In this document: positions 34,825-48,400 of the stretch, one piece after another
Numbering within the stretch: the first letter of the stretch is position 1
How the letters are laid out: every line of letters starts with the position of its first letter
Assembly: GCA_037179385.1 (NCBI GenBank)
Contig: CM074196.1
Coordinates: forward strand, 31,892,486 to 31,956,485
DNA length: 64,000 nt
Source: Holothuria scabra
Taxonomy: Eukaryota; Echinodermata; Holothuroidea; Aspidochirotida; Holothuriidae
Direction of reading: 5' to 3'
Position numbers and translations under genes: made by a program
The notes under the pieces: model-generated
Seen by the model: only the letters and a program-made list of their open reading frames with translations
What the model was told of the DNA's origin: nothing
Database searches by the model: none

Positions 34825-35399
34825 ATATGAAACAACACAAGAAACAAAATCAACAGTACAGCAAGTTTTTTATTTCATGTTGTTTCTTTCTGCCCCTAGA
34901 AATGGTGTTTTCCGCCAGCAAAAATCAAGCTCGGAAAGCAACATTTTGAAGGGACTGAAACCACCCAGGGCAAAAACTACTGTAACATAATACTGTACCT
35001 GCCTAGGACTGGCAGGAACTTTGCTACACATTTTTTTTTTTTTTTTTTGGTCACACATAGTCTTAAGCTAGAGAAAAGTACAGTTAATTTTGTGCATTAT
35101 TGCAAATTTCTTTCACTGTACTGTAGCTATATACAGCAGCAAAGCCAGTGTACACAAGCTGTAGATCATGTAGAACATTCCACCAAGTCGTCCACACAGA
35201 AGCCAAAACAGGTCAGTACCATCTTGTCTTTGGCCACATTTGCGCATTTATACTGTACCTTCAGCTGATGTTCATTCTTGAACTATAGTCCATGGAGATT
35301 GCATTGTTTGCCAAGAATTTATTTTCCTTCACCATTGTTAGGAGATGTGTGCCAGTTTATTCAGCCAGAAGTACCAAAATCTATTGCTGATCCGATAAC

Positions 35400-35830
35400 T
35401 GACTGAGTCATACTGAAGACTGTAAAGTATAGTACGAGTCTTAGAGCATGGTCAAGTGGTTATCTTGGCATATGAATTGGAGCAGGGAGATTTGGAGTTT
35501 GGCTTCTGGCAGAGTCATACTCAAGACTTTGTAGGTCTTAGAGCATGGGCAAGCGGTTATGGATCTGATTTTGAACCAGGAGATTTGGAGACTCGTGGCC
35601 GAGTCATGCTGAAGACTCAGATGACTTGCAAATTGGAAGATCTGGATTTGGAGTTTTGACTCCTGGCCAGGTGTTATCAAGACTTAAAAAAAATGAACCT
35701 ACTACTGTACCATTGCACTTGATACTCATCATAAAGTGCAAGCAGTGAAGCAGGAAAAGAAGTTGGTTAGTCAAAAGTGGAAAAAAAGGTCTTGGTCGGC
35801 CTGACATAACTACACCAATTTGCTAGAAAT
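35400..35830 (+). repeat. SINE with several tandem tRNA-like heads
   Basis: An A-box TGGTCAAGTGG lies at 35449-35459. The head segment (gagatttggag, gagtcatactcaagact) recurs at about 35485, 35580 and 35636, with another A-box-like gcatgggcaagcgg near 35545. A single body and tail follow (gtggaaaaaaaggtcttggt). Confidence 0.65.
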
Positions 35831-36294
35831 TGAGTTAAAAACCTCTCCTTCTGTTGCTAACCAGCTAGCAGCAGAAATACCCCTACTTTATGTCCTCCCA
35901 TACAGTTATCGATCATCACTTTGGAAGCAGTGGAAATATTCTATCCTACTGTATTCGGAAAAATAATCATCCATGCAATAATTTGCATGAGACCGCATGT
36001 GGAACTGCTACTCAGAGCTGGAAAACATGTTCACATTCTAGAAAAAGGAGTACAGTATGTTCAGAAAAATTATTTCTCAGGAAGAGAGTTAAATCTCCCA
36101 CAATTCTCCCCACATTTTATGTGTCAAAAGGGAAGTTTTGTCCCAATTGCTAAAATATCCCTCTAAAATGCCCAAATTTCCTGGGAAGGATCTTCTAGGC
36201 TGCCCAACTTTCTCCATCCATGCTACATGCTGAACTGGAAGAGAAACTTTCAACTGTAATGTGTATTAATCCAAGAAGTCCCAAACTTGCTTAA

Positions 36295-36575
36295 AGGACC
36301 AATCCCCTCGCCCCAAACTACAATTCTTTTAGGGGTTTAGAGAAATTCTCGATTGGCTCAGCTAATTCAAACAATGCAGAGTAACAAACCTTATATTACA
36401 TAGCAAGAACTACACTGAGAGTGATTTGTTTTTATTACACTTATTGAGCTTTTTTATATTCACCCTGAAGCAATAAACTGAGATTGTGTCTGGATGAAGA
36501 CAAATTTCAGAGATTTGTGGGAGGGGCTGAAAGAAGGTTAGAATTGGTCCTCTTTGGGGTGAGGGAATTAGGCCT
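36295..36575 (+). mobile_element. TTAA MITE (family T), copy 4
   Basis: 281 bp, TTAA at 36291-36294 on the left, ATAA on the right. The internal blocks match copy 1, with a small deletion after ttggctcagct. Confidence 0.8.
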
Positions 36576-38802
36576 ATAAGGACATAATCCTGTAACAATT
36601 GATAATTAGACTTAACCCTTTATCGTTGTGCTCCGATCGGGGCATATTTGCGCACCTCGGGATTGGGCGGAAAAGCGGACGTAGCCGGCCCCGCATCGGC
36701 TTCCGTAGGCCATTGACCCCGTGACCTTAAACTATTGTCTCTCTCGCTGTTGTGACCGAATTTTCGGGTAGCTACTCGCAGTTTCGAGCTCCTCGTGAAA
36801 CAGTAAAGATGTGTGACAGCCGAGCTCTCCGCATGGGTCCAAAAGGACCCAAACAACGGTAAAGGGTTAAGTAGCATCTAGTTTTTGGTCTGGCAGTTAA
36901 TACTTTTTAATCCTTTCCAGCTGGAGTCAAGCCCATTGACACCCTTTCAAATGATTGAAATGTTGGGTGACATGAAAATGATAAAGTTGGGCATTTGGTG
37001 TTTAGTACCATAAAAAGCAATGAAAATCTAGAAAATACCACAATTTGCATCAAAGTCCATAAAATATTGACCATTTTACAGGGTAGTATCTGATTAAAAC
37101 TTATTTGCATAAACTTACTGCATAAACATGAGGTAAATATGCAAATTTTGGGATGTTGTGAGAAGGACATGCGATATACTTTATGTCTACAACGGCAGGT
37201 TGAGAAGATTTTATCAAAAACTCCAAGAAATCAAATTGGAATGTTGTGTTGTTGTGTGACCGAGGTTTTATCCTTAATTTTTTCAACCTTTATAAAAAGG
37301 AGTGTTGCAATATTTGTATGTCCTCAGGGGTGTTTTGTTTTTTTCTCTTGAAGTTTAAATTATGTCCTTGAAACCATCAGTACCAAACCATACAAATCAT
37401 GAAGTATTTGATGATTAATTAAGTAATAGTTAATACAAGGCTTTCAAAAGAAATATGAACAGTAAGCAGCACTCCACATCTTTATTTTCGAATATTTAAC
37501 AAATAACTGTCCCTTTTTAGAAACATTTAAATTTTGAAGTGTTATGTATGGGTAAAATATATATTGACATAGAGTAATTACAGGGGATATTTCATTGGGA
37601 AGCATTTTATGCTTTATCTTTCAAGTAAAGTCGGGGTTTTTTGCTGGCATGTCACCGTACCTTTCAATAGAATATCAGTCATTCGATATCAAGGAAATTA
37701 CTGACAGCCAGTAAGAAGTCTTGATAAAAATTGAGAAACAACTGGTAAGTTGTAGATACTGTAAGAGCAGATACAGTACTGGTGCTATACTGTACAGTAA
37801 GTCATGCTTCGTAATTATTTTACTGAAACCATTGCAACCAGGAATACATGGTGTAATCATGTTTGGACATAGAATAGGCTGGTAGAGGTGATGTTTCAAC
37901 ATGTTTGTACTCTCTTGGGCTGTAGGGAATGCAAATATGTCAGTCTCCATACAAAAAATTAGTAGTGGCAAAGCCCATGCATAACAGACTGTGCATAAGT
38001 AGTACAATTATGTAACTAAGTATAATGCAATGTGCATGCTTCAATACTGCAGCAAAAAGGGATAAGTCTTATTGAACCATGAATGAACTACAAAAGAAAA
38101 GATACAGTACGTTAATTTGTGTATAAATAAGTTCAACCTGTGCAGAAACACTCTAATATGTCAAAGCCAGGGGCTTAGAACAGGAAAAAATATTGAAGGG
38201 GTGGGGGAAGGTTTAAGTGCCAGCAAGACTATCTGTAAAGAGCACCACCACCATTTGGCACAAAGCATACAAGAAGCATAGGGACATTACCATTTTAGCT
38301 CTGATCTCATTTACAGTAGATGGTTTGTTTTACTCTCTGGTTGTGATCCGTCTCTTTACTATTCTTCAGAGGTATTTGAGAGGTTTTTTTTTCTTTAACG
38401 TATTCCCCCCCCCTTTACTATAGAATATCGCTGTGGGGCAAGCAGGGACGTGAAGCATTCGACTAGAGGGGTTCATTCCCATCCCCCCTCCTCCATTACC
38501 CTCTGGTGATGTGTATGTATGATTTGAAGTAGACCATCATGTCACAGCTACTGTACCTGTCTGCTACAGTACTGCACCTGTATGCACTGCTTTTAATTGC
38601 AGTTCAAATGTGAGCCTAATTGTTACACAGTACAGTAGGTCTTCCTGTTTATTGCTTTTGTTTGTCCACCCATCTCACATGATATGCATGTACAGGCACC
38701 AAACTTGACACCATTTCTATTTTTGTTCATGACAAAGCATGGCACTATCTCTGTGGTGACAGTCATCACCTCATTATGTACAGTATTTGTCATGTTCGGT
38801 AC
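36576..38802. other. No gene seen
   Basis: 36600-36870 is a CpG-rich island within an otherwise CpG-poor stretch. After 37400 it is AT-rich with many TACTGTA/TACAGTA words, four of them between 37757 and 37799. Confidence 0.4.
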
Positions 38803-39007
38803 CAGGCCTCAAGTTTTAGATTTTTCAGGTGTGCTTCAAATTGCACTCCCATGAAAATAAAGGAGTGGGGCAAGTGTGTTGTTCTAGTAGATGTTCTTGA
38901 CCTCCCACCCTCTATCAAGGTGTGCTAAAAAAATCACACTCCTTGCTGTGATTTTAGGAGAGTGATAGTATACATTCACATCCCCATGCCTCAAAATTCC
39001 AGGTCTG
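38803..39007. mobile_element. hAT-like MITE, related to 34624-34824
   Basis: The left end CAGGCCTCAAGTTTTAG and right end ttccaggtctg form an imperfect inverted repeat. The internal aaatcacactcctt, caggtgtgctt and gtgattttagga-type blocks are shared with the copy at 34624. Confidence 0.6.
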
Positions 39008-39199
39008 ATGTATGAATAATAATAATCAGGCCTTGTTACAACCCTAAGCAACCATGAATGTGGGAGAAGCCATTGGCTTATGAATTACAACTTCAGGTCG
39101 GGTGGCAACCAATTTAGCAATTTGGATCAAATTTGGGTATATTTTTTTTTGAAAGGTCAGTTCAGATGGGAAAACTGTAGATTGCTCTCGGATGATAAA

Positions 39200-39295
39200 A
39201 CCACCTTACTTTGACCCAGCCAGGAATCGAACTTCATACCTCCTAGTTGCTAAAGCTTCATCACTTCAGATGCCACCGCCTTTATCCTCTCAGCT
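39200..39295 (-). repeat. tRNA-like SINE head with intact B-box
   Basis: On the minus strand TGGCATCTGAAG (A-box-like) is followed about 30 bases later by AGTTCGATTCC (complement of 39223-39233). A real tRNA is unlikely because no acceptor-stem pairing was found. Confidence 0.35.
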
Positions 39296-39683
39296 GTAGC
39301 ACTGGTTGACGTACAAACACACTTGTACACAAACATGTACCACTGTTTGAATTGTATTAAATTTATGTCCAGGTGTGCTTCCAAACACTCTCTTTCCATA
39401 CGATTTAAAAACCAGTGGATCCTGTAGGCAGGTTCCAGCATTCTTTCCCTTAACTTGGAGTTCCGTGATTTAGTAACCACAGTTATCACCCGATCCAGGA
39501 AACAACCGTTCAGGACTGTGAAATCTGATGTCCTATTGTATGTACATGGAGGCATTGTATTGATACCTATGCGTAAGAAACATTTGTGCACTAATAACAT
39601 TTTGCAATTAAAGAGGAGTTTCAAACACAAACAATGTAAAGTACAGTACCTTTAGTTCACAAGTATTATATATTACAGTATCA

Positions 39684-39925
39684 AGAGACCGAGTGTTTGG
39701 TCTAATGGTAGAGTTTCTGCCTCTCATGTGGAAGGCCCAGGTTGGCTTCCCAGGTCAAGTCATACCAAAGACTCTGAAAGAGAAACCTACTGCCCTTGTT
39801 TGGGATGCTCCACATAAGCAATGGAATGGGGAAAACAAGCCAGTGAGCCACAACTGGAAAAAAGGCCGTGGCTGGCTCGACTTGAACCAATAGGTTGGAA
39901 ACTGGGCTGTAAAACTCCATCTAAC
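39684..39925 (+). repeat. tRNA-derived SINE, full length
   Basis: Best copy of the family. A-box TGGTCTAATGG at 39698-39708, degenerate B-box near 39739-39750 (aggttggcttccc), then cataccaaagactctgaaag, cataagcaatggaatgggga, aactggaaaaaaggccgtgg, cttgaaccaataggttgga and aactgggctgtaaaactcc. Confidence 0.8.
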
Positions 39926-40265
39926 TAATACATTAACAATATCACTCAGACCTGACATTAAATTGGAAAACTGTTCTGATTTTGCAAAGAAACCTGGAAA
40001 TCCCTTGTCAAACCTGGAATATATATAACTATTTAAAGTTTTTTCTAAACAAGGAAGACTTGTAGATGTACACCTCCATTTAAAGTTATGATTCCATCTA
40101 GAGTATAATGCAGGTAATCATTAAAATTCATGCAAGGTTTGCATTAATTTTGTTGAAAGGGCTGTTGCACTTTCACTTTTGTAGTAAAACAAGTGACAGA
40201 TTGTATGACAGCTTTAACTAGATACCCCAAAAAGTTATTTTCACTTTGAGGTATTTCATTTTCAA

Positions 40266-40466
40266 TGTGAGTGAATCCCAGAAACCATGAGAGTATTCTA
40301 GAAATTTTGAGAAAATGCTAGATGTACCATGAAAGAATGCCAGAAAATATCAGAGAATGCCAGAAACTGTTCAAGAATGCCAAAAACTGAGAGAATGTGG
40401 AAACCTTGACAGAATAACAGATACCCAAATAGAAAGCCAGATACCGTGAAAAAATGCCAGAAACCA
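40266..40466 (+). repeat. Degenerate short tandem repeat (gaatgccagaaac)
   Basis: The phrase agaatgccagaaa and variants recur about every 20-30 bases across 200 bases, with drift in both length and sequence. Confidence 0.6.
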
Positions 40467-43400
40467 GGGTTGCCATTTTGGTGCTTTTTCTGCCAAATTC
40501 CTAAAATTTGGTGCTTTTTCAGATTGGTTGGCAGCAGAAAAATACATTTGTTACCATGGTACTTTTTGGCTGAAAATTTTGCGCTTTTCTGGACTTTTGC
40601 AATACATTCTTCAAAACACATTTTTTTTTTTCAACCACCATGTATTTTCAACTCTTTTATAGCAATATTGGTGTACAATGTACAATTTTTTACAAGTGTC
40701 AATTCCTTACAGTACTTTCATTTCTACAGAGACAATTTGATAATACTATATCCGTTTAGGAGTTGGATAACAAAAACAACCGTTTATTTCTCATCGTCTG
40801 AACGGTAAAAATGAAAAAAAAAAAATGCAAAAAATGCAATTAACAGAAATAGAAGCATACAGCCAAGCCGAGTGACAAAATATAAAATATATCCATTTGA
40901 CATAAAAGGGACAATGAGAGTTTGACAACAAATAAAACCTTTTGTTCAGGCTTTTCGTTTTTCCCTTTTTGTGGACTAGCTACACCGGAATCTAAAGACA
41001 GTGAGGAGGTCTTTTAAGTGAGAAGAAAAGTTATTTTTCTGTTAATGGAATGGGGGGGGGGGGTTGGGTTAAAGAACATTCTTCAGGTAACACAGAATAT
41101 AACACAAATGAAAGACTATACGACCTTATCCTTACAGTGACAAGTCAAAGTCAGACCATGTTGACAAATTCATTTTTTTTTGTAATTTACACTTCATGTT
41201 CGAAGGTGATGCAGAATTAAAGTCAAGGAAAACTTGTCAAAAACAAACTTTGGATAGCCCCTTTTAAAAGAAAACATTACTATGAAACTGCCCATTTTCT
41301 AGATCAATATTAATTTGCAAATATTATGTACGTGTCTTATCACCTGTCACTAAGTCAGTCCTTCAATAAATCATTGAAAAGAATTGTTCCATGACAGAAA
41401 GCATTCTTACTGTAAGTCTCTGACTTCCAATCACTGTTTCGGTCAAATTTGTCCTTTCTCACTTGGCTGTTGCCCATTCATGTTTGCATGTAAAATAATG
41501 GTATATTATTGTAGTGTAGTGTAAAGTAGTATGTAGGCTTTACATGTCCAACCTCATGCCTTTCTGCATGGGCTTGGAAAAGGCAGTATGTTTTTGCATG
41601 TGCATTTTCCTGCACTAAGATGTGTTACTGATATGCATTGCTATAGGTCCTATAGTGAAAGAAAACTGTGTAGTTACACCATGCCCATGAAACAATTCTT
41701 AAAGTCCTGCACATTCCCTTCGTATTTAACCTATTTGGTAAACGTTACATCTTATTGACTTCCAAAGGGCTGGCTAGAAAGATTTCTCAGAGCATTAGAC
41801 TTACTAGAAAGCTGGTCAGGGCAAAACAATAAGAAAAAACAGTAACATGCATGTCAATTAATACATCAATTCAGGCTTTGGTTCAATATCCAAATGAACA
41901 TAGGTGTCATTGAAATTCTCTTGAAATCGCTAAAATGATGGAAAACTTCGGAAAAACAGTCAGCCAAAGCACCTTTTTTGCTCGGTGAACTTTTGGATAA
42001 ATTTGTTTGGCACCCTTTTTTTTGGTGAGAAAAAAACTGAGTGTGTGAGACTCATGAAACTATGAGAGTGGGCTAGTCTGGTAAACTTGGCAAAAAAATC
42101 AGTGCCAGTTCAAGTTAAACATTGAACTGCTTAAAAAGTCACCTAAAGATAATAGTAATTTGCAGAAAACCAGCCTAGTCTCACAAAAATTCTCTTACAA
42201 ATCACTTGACTTGAATCAATAGGTTGGAAACCGGGCCATAAAACTCAATCTAACCTATGCATACAGTAGTAATGCACAACCTCATGACTGATGAATACAT
42301 GGGTTATAACTATTTCAGTTTTATACTGTATGCTGTAGAGTGTTTTACAGCCTGGATGAAACTTTTGGTTTCCTTTGAATGACGGTATCTTTCAGTCTTT
42401 GTGTACCACTGTGTTCTCTTCACAAAGTGCTATTCAAGAATGACCTACGTGTGAATCATTTACAATCCTAGTGCCAGAAGCTGCATGCAAATGAATATTT
42501 TGTCTGAGTTTCAACTATCCCCATTGACACGGTGTTAAAGGATAAACTCCAGAAATAGGCAGTTGATGTATTATCCTTCAAACAAAAAATATTATTTCTC
42601 TGTCATCCTTTATTCAGTGAATTACTATTTCAGTTTTCAAAGGAATTAAGTGAGTTAGAGAATGAATTTTACAGACAGTATATCCAAAATGAAAGCTAAT
42701 TTTAAACTTGCTGTCCAAGATGAAGTTATTCCTTGTGAATTTGGATTTCATTGAGCAGTCACTGCTAATCAGTTAAATCACTGTACCATATTTTATCTCC
42801 TGGCATTTATAATTGCTGATAATTGAGCATCAATAAAGTCTGTGCTCAGTTTTGACCTTGTATGGCTGACCTATTCCTTTTCATTCTCACATGACATCAC
42901 AATGCTTTCTTATCAAATTCCTTTCATGGGGTAGTCAGGTACTGACATGCTGTAGTTATGTACACTGACACCATACTATCATAAACACTGATGGAAATGA
43001 TACCCATAGTATGCATAGAAATGTGGAGAGTCATATGATCTCTTCACGGTTACAGTTGGTAAACATGATTTATATATTCGTAGCCTTTGTACAATATGTC
43101 AACATCCAATATGGCCATATCAACAACTACTATTGTATGCAGGTGGAAATAAGTAAATGTTGAGAGTTAAGAGTGAGTTTAGAGGCATGCAAGGGGGATC
43201 ACACACCTTCACCCTCCTCAAGTGACGAAGTGAGAAGTTCAATTTTTATGCATCCCCCTACATTTTGGTAAAGTATTGGAATTACTGTAATGCCTCCCAG
43301 GCCCGGACACTCATTAGATTTTATGACTTTACTATTGCATATTCAAGGTAAACCAAGCATTATTTCTGGTAAATTTCACATTTGAAGGGTAAAACATTGT

Positions 43401-43939
43401 CACAGGACTCCTGACAGCCAATCCTGAAACTGGACAGTCTACTACACTTCTTCAATCTGGGATGACTGCTCCTGCCCTTTAATTGAAATAATTTCATTGA
43501 AGCGACTATTGACAGATCAAAATTCCTTGATATTTGTTGACCACTCATTATTCTTTCAGTACAAGGATTTTATCAGAATGAAAATTGATGTTATAATTGA
43601 TAAAATATTGATTGTGTATGAGGAACTAACATTAATTATTTGACATCAATTAATGATGAAAAACGTGATCATGTAGAGAAGCCTTAAAATAATGTTAAAA
43701 GTATGAAAATGTGATAAAAAGCACACCTACAGTACTACATAATTTCCTGATGGGTGGAATTTGTAGCAGGCTGGAAAAATCTACAACTCAAAGCCTGGTG
43801 AAAGGACTCACTTATTTCCCTGTAGAAGTCAAGAGCTTGTCGTCATTGTCATATATTCTTTGGTGTTTTGGATAGATAACTTTTACCAAGGTACTGCTAG
43901 TGAACTGTAATGTCCAAAAGTTTGACTCCAGGAGAAATT
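40467..43939. other. No gene seen
   Basis: Starts with cagggttgccattttggtgc, a typical hAT left end. A short SINE tail lies at 42203-42253 (cttgaatcaataggttgga). The rest is AT-rich, CpG-poor sequence with TACTGTA words and a G run at 41053-41063. Confidence 0.4.
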
Positions 43940-44490
43940 GCATCTCCCCAATTTGAGTTAGGTGTACCATACCCATCATAATTCCAGCAACAGTTACCTG
44001 CAGCATTGCCATGGTTTTTCTCCAAGGGGGGAGGTGGGAGGGGGAGGAGGATGGTAGTATCTCCCCAATTTGAGTTAGGTGTACCATACCCATAGATCAT
44101 AATTCCAGCAACAAGTACCAGCAGCATTGCCATGATTTTCTCCAGGTGGAGGAGGGGGTTGGGGTAGCATCTCCCCAATTTGAGTTACATATGTACCATA
44201 CCCATTCATCATAATTCCAGCAACAGTTACCAGCAGCATTGCCATGGTTTTTCTCCAAGGGGGGAGGTGGGAGGGGGAGGGGGATGGTAGTATCTCCCCA
44301 ATTTGAGTTAGGTGTACCATACCCATAGATCATAATTCCAGCAACAAGTACCAGCAGCATTGCCATGATTTTCTCCAGGTGGAGGAGGGGGTGGGGATAG
44401 CATCTCCCCAATTTGAGTTACATACGTACCATACCCATTCATCATAATTCCAGCAACAGTTACCAGCTGCGTTGCCATGATCTTCTCCAA
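43940..44490 (-). repeat. Tandem repeat with 233-bp higher-order unit
   Basis: ctccccaatttgagtta occurs at 43944, 44061, 44171, 44294 and 44404 (steps 117, 110, 123, 110). Alternate units share variants (ggtgtacc versus catatgtacc; ggggggaggtggg versus ggaggaggggg), giving a two-part repeat of exactly 233 bp. Overlapping minus-strand open frames follow from the repeat; 233 is not a multiple of 3. Confidence 0.85.
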
Positions 44491-45309
44491 GAAGGGGAAG
44501 GGGGGAGAGGGGAATAGATTACAAAGGGTAGATTAAAGATACTTGGAAGAAAATAAAACAGATTCACAAGAATACTCAAATACTGTAGCAGATTTATTTA
44601 AATAAGTTTGGGATAACTTAATTCTAACTTCCATTGAGAAAAATAAAAATAAAAACCTATTTGAAGTAAACACTAAAAAATTAAATCTACAGTACTGTAG
44701 AAAGTTTCTACTGTAGTAAGGGATACTGTGCTGCATTGTTTCTGTATACTTTTAATCTTGATTCATCTTTGGGTGTAAAAGCATGCCCTGTTGTGAATAT
44801 GAGTACAATACAGATATATCAAAGAATTATTCTAACCAGATGCAAATCTCCACTTTACCAATACCTAGTGGACAGTACGTATTTCAGCAAGATGAATTGA
44901 TTGGACAACAGTTAAATAGGAAACCGGTTGTCTTGCAGGAAATTTGGTAACCCTGCTGATTTCCAGAAATGATAGAATTTTTACAAAAGCTTAGTCTCAC
45001 TCATAAATCAAGAAAAAATTACCTGTGGTTTACAACTCCACATTGTTTTGAAAATTAATCAAGGAATAGCAAGTTGATTGACTTCGTATTCATTCCTCAA
45101 TAATTCATGGACATAACATTAATTTTACTCAAAATGTTTGGTTGTCCATAGGACAGCTTCGGCACAATTTTTGAAATATTACTGTAGGTCCTGTAGTCCA
45201 AAATAATTCTGTTTGCCTCAGATGCAGAGATGCCTGTTAAAATCCTCCACTGCTTAAACCAATACCAATCTTTATATCTTTTTTTTCATGTTTTGTTTTC
45301 TTTCTACAG
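44491..45309. other. Upstream flank or leader intron of the granulin gene
   Basis: AT-rich. It ends in a strong pyrimidine tract and AG (ttttctttctacag, to 45309) directly before the ATG, which suggests the 5' UTR lies on an unseen upstream exon. No core promoter motif is evident here. Confidence 0.4.
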
Positions 45310-45450
45310 ATGAAGTTATTACTTTTGTTATGTGTGATATTTCCAGTAGCGTTTTGCGCTCTTTGCCCAGACCAGCAAACACGATGTGATGCTAAAAAGA
45401 CCTGCTGTCTGCTAGAATCTGGAGGGTATGGCTGTTGTCCACTGCCTAAC
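45310..45450 (+). CDS. GRN: Granulin exon 1: signal peptide and front half of module 1
   Basis: ATG at 45310 directly follows the acceptor AG; donor CCTAAC|gtaagt. MKLLLLLCVIFPVAFCA is a clear signal peptide (short basic start, hydrophobic core, Ala/Cys-Ala near the cut). It is followed at once by CPDQQTRCDAKKTCC and GYGCCPLPN, so module 1 is at the mature N-terminus. Confidence 0.93.
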
Positions 45451-48400
45451 GTAAGTGTCTGTGAGTGGTCGTATTTGAAGCTAGTAGAAATTAGCTAGTT
45501 CGGTAATTTGGTGATGCACAGAATTGTAGGGCACAGCATGTGGTACAGTACACAAAGAGACCTCAGAGCTGTTTTTGTGCAGTTTGTGCATACATGTAGA
45601 ATACTAAGCATGCACCTGAATAGACAACCTTTATGAAAATAGGGACTCGGCCCTTTTATGCATATATTTTACATCAAAAAGGCAATTTAGACAGTCCATT
45701 GCTTGTAGTAACCATACTTATGATTTCTCATTATGTTGTGGTAAGATTAAGAAAGAATCTTGTCACCTAGTTTTCATGTTAACTCAAATTTTGGAACATG
45801 AGTTGTAGGCATCACGTGAAATGGCCCTTAGTAAAATTGCCTACCTCTACACAGTCTACAACCCGACTTTTAGGCAGTTAAGTCAGGTTTCTACTCGATG
45901 TTTGCACCTACAGTTTATGGCTACCCCAACGTTAAAATCAATAAAAATATGATAAAACCCAGTAGGCATTGGACTGGCCATAAACTGTGGATGTTAACAA
46001 TCAATTAAAAACCTGACTTAACACCCAAGAGTCGGGTTTTAGGCTTTTAAGTGGAAGGCAGTTTCAGTAAGGGCTGTTTCACATAATGGTGAGGGATTGG
46101 TTTGTTTATACCAAAAATTTGGAGGATGTGCACATGTGCATAGCCACCAAAAGTAATTATCAATCAGAGGTGTAACTATATATGCATTTGTGTTTGACAT
46201 TTGAGTGCTATGACATCTTTTTAAAGGAGAAAACAGTTGACTAATCTCAATGGCAATTTTATAGAAATTGAAACAGCCACAACAGTGTGTATTCTAGAAT
46301 ATGATATGTTGTCAAAAAGTGTTGCTTCTACGATACTGAAATAACATATCAAGTGTGCATGTGTACACATTGTACAGGAAAGAAAGAATGCCTTCCTGCT
46401 CAAAATGAATATTGCTCGCCTTGCTGCATATTATTTGACTCAAAATGACAATGAACCTTCATGTTCATCTTTCTCTCTCCCCCTTCCCCACACTATACTT
46501 TAAACCCTTGCTCTGTGAACAGATATTTTAGACTGACATCCATCAATCTTGCACATTTGTGCTGTTTTTGTAAATCTTCTATATACAGTTAATGAAGGGG
46601 GAGCAGCTGCTAACCCTTTCTCTACCATTGTGGCCATTGATGACAAACAGAAAACTCAGTGAACAAACCCATGTCGTCGATCAGTGACTGCCCTATATTC
46701 ATTTTTACTTGGACCTGAAATGTTGTTATATACCCCTCTATTTCCAAGCTGTGTTCTATTGTACGCAAATAAAGTATAGTATTGATCATGTGGTACAGTA
46801 TATCACATGATGTACAGCACTGTATGTTCAAGTTGAGATCTTGGTTGGAAAATCAAGTCAACATCAAATTAACAAAGTTGGCATCACAATGGCCTCATGT
46901 GAAGCCTGTATTGATACATTCAGCTTGAGTTTGACTTTGAAAAAGAACTGTGCCATGATGAGGCATTGGAAAGTGAAAGTGATGACTTTAAAGTGAACCA
47001 AATGAATTAGGGGATAATTCTGACCAACTGGACAGTGATCCAAGAACCTGGTGTTACTTTTTGGCCTACAGTACAGTAAGTTCTATTAGACTAGGTTGAG
47101 TACATGATGTGCTTCTGCAAGTCCCTGGGTTAGGCCATGGACCCTATAAGAAAGAAAAGTGTTACATCACGTGAAAGATTGTGTTATATTGTACGTACAG
47201 TACTGAATGTTTTATAGAAGGTATGTTGAAGAGTTATAGGAAATGAAATGGCCATTCATTTTAATGGTTTACATTATAATGTGACTGGACTGAGAAGTGA
47301 GGGCGGTATACGGTGCTTGGTAGCAAAAGAGTAAAGCAGCGATCTGTAGGCTGAAATGATGGTTTACAGCTCAGTTTCTAACCAATTGGTTTAACCCAGG
47401 CTGACCACATCCTTTTCAGCTCACACATGTACTGTACACATGTGTGAGGTTATCAAATGGGGCAGATGGCATCAACTTTTTAACAGAAGTCTTCTTCTTC
47501 CTCATTTTTGGAGATTTGAGGCTGAAATTTTGGTGTATGATTGCTTCGGACCTACTTACATTCTTATATATAGGAAATTTAGGTTGTGTTTTGCAGCTGT
47601 TTTTTTTTTTTTTTGCCTGCTGAGCTGTTAGTTGTTTATTTATTGCACTAATACAGTAGCAGTGTGCTTGGTTGTGTGTTCAGTTCTTATCTTGCACATC
47701 TGTATATGCAGGATATTGAACCTGGTTCTTTATGTTACAGCTGGTTGAACAAAGCTTATCTGTTGCGGAGATACCTTTCATTCTGTTCTGTTCAGTTTAT
47801 CATGAATTGGCCAAGCCAAGCAATACCAACATAACTGTTTGAGTTCAATAAGCACAATACAGTAGGAACTTCTTGAGTCTCTGTATTTTATTTTAATCAG
47901 TACAGAGCCATGCAGTGTTTACTTGTGGATTTATAGGTGCAACTGAATGTACTTTGCAATACCTGAACAGTTTACAGGTAGTACACCATACATAAGTTAT
48001 AAATTTTATCTTACTGCCTAATGCCTTTAAGAATATACAGTCCAGGCTTTCATGATTTGAGAAAATACACAGTGATATTTAGATCTACCATAAATTTGCT
48101 ATATCAGATGTAGATCTACTTGCAAAATCACAAATGTTTTGTCTTCACTATTCTTTACTTCCTTGCATTTAATTTTGTAATGTAAGGAGGTTCAGGAAAC
48201 AGATAACAGATAAAATTTGGTTCAACTTTTGAGTTTCGCTTTTAATATACAAAACAGGTTGTGTGAGCTTTGCAACAGCATTACTGTTCTAGTTTATGTA
48301 GCCATACAGATTTTTTTCCCCAAGTCCATTCCTCATGATGAGCACAAAACACAGTCACACTTCTGTAGGTTCAATTTTTCATTTTTTTGGTATTAAATGG

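Noticed and set aside
39200..39295. Functional tRNA gene on the minus strand
   Set aside because: B-box is good but no acceptor or anticodon stem pairing could be made out; treated as a SINE head.
39250..39630. 126-codon minus-strand open frame
   Set aside because: Its start overlaps a tRNA-like SINE head; no recognisable domain or splice context.
43812..44490. Overlapping minus-strand open frames rich in MVHLTQIGE and Pro runs
   Set aside because: They come from the tandem repeat; several frames are open at once and the 233-bp unit is not a multiple of 3.
40467..44954. A full-length hAT transposon between cagggttgccatttt and ggtaaccctg
   Set aside because: The ends agree only over about 11 bases, the flanks do not match, and no transposase is found between them.
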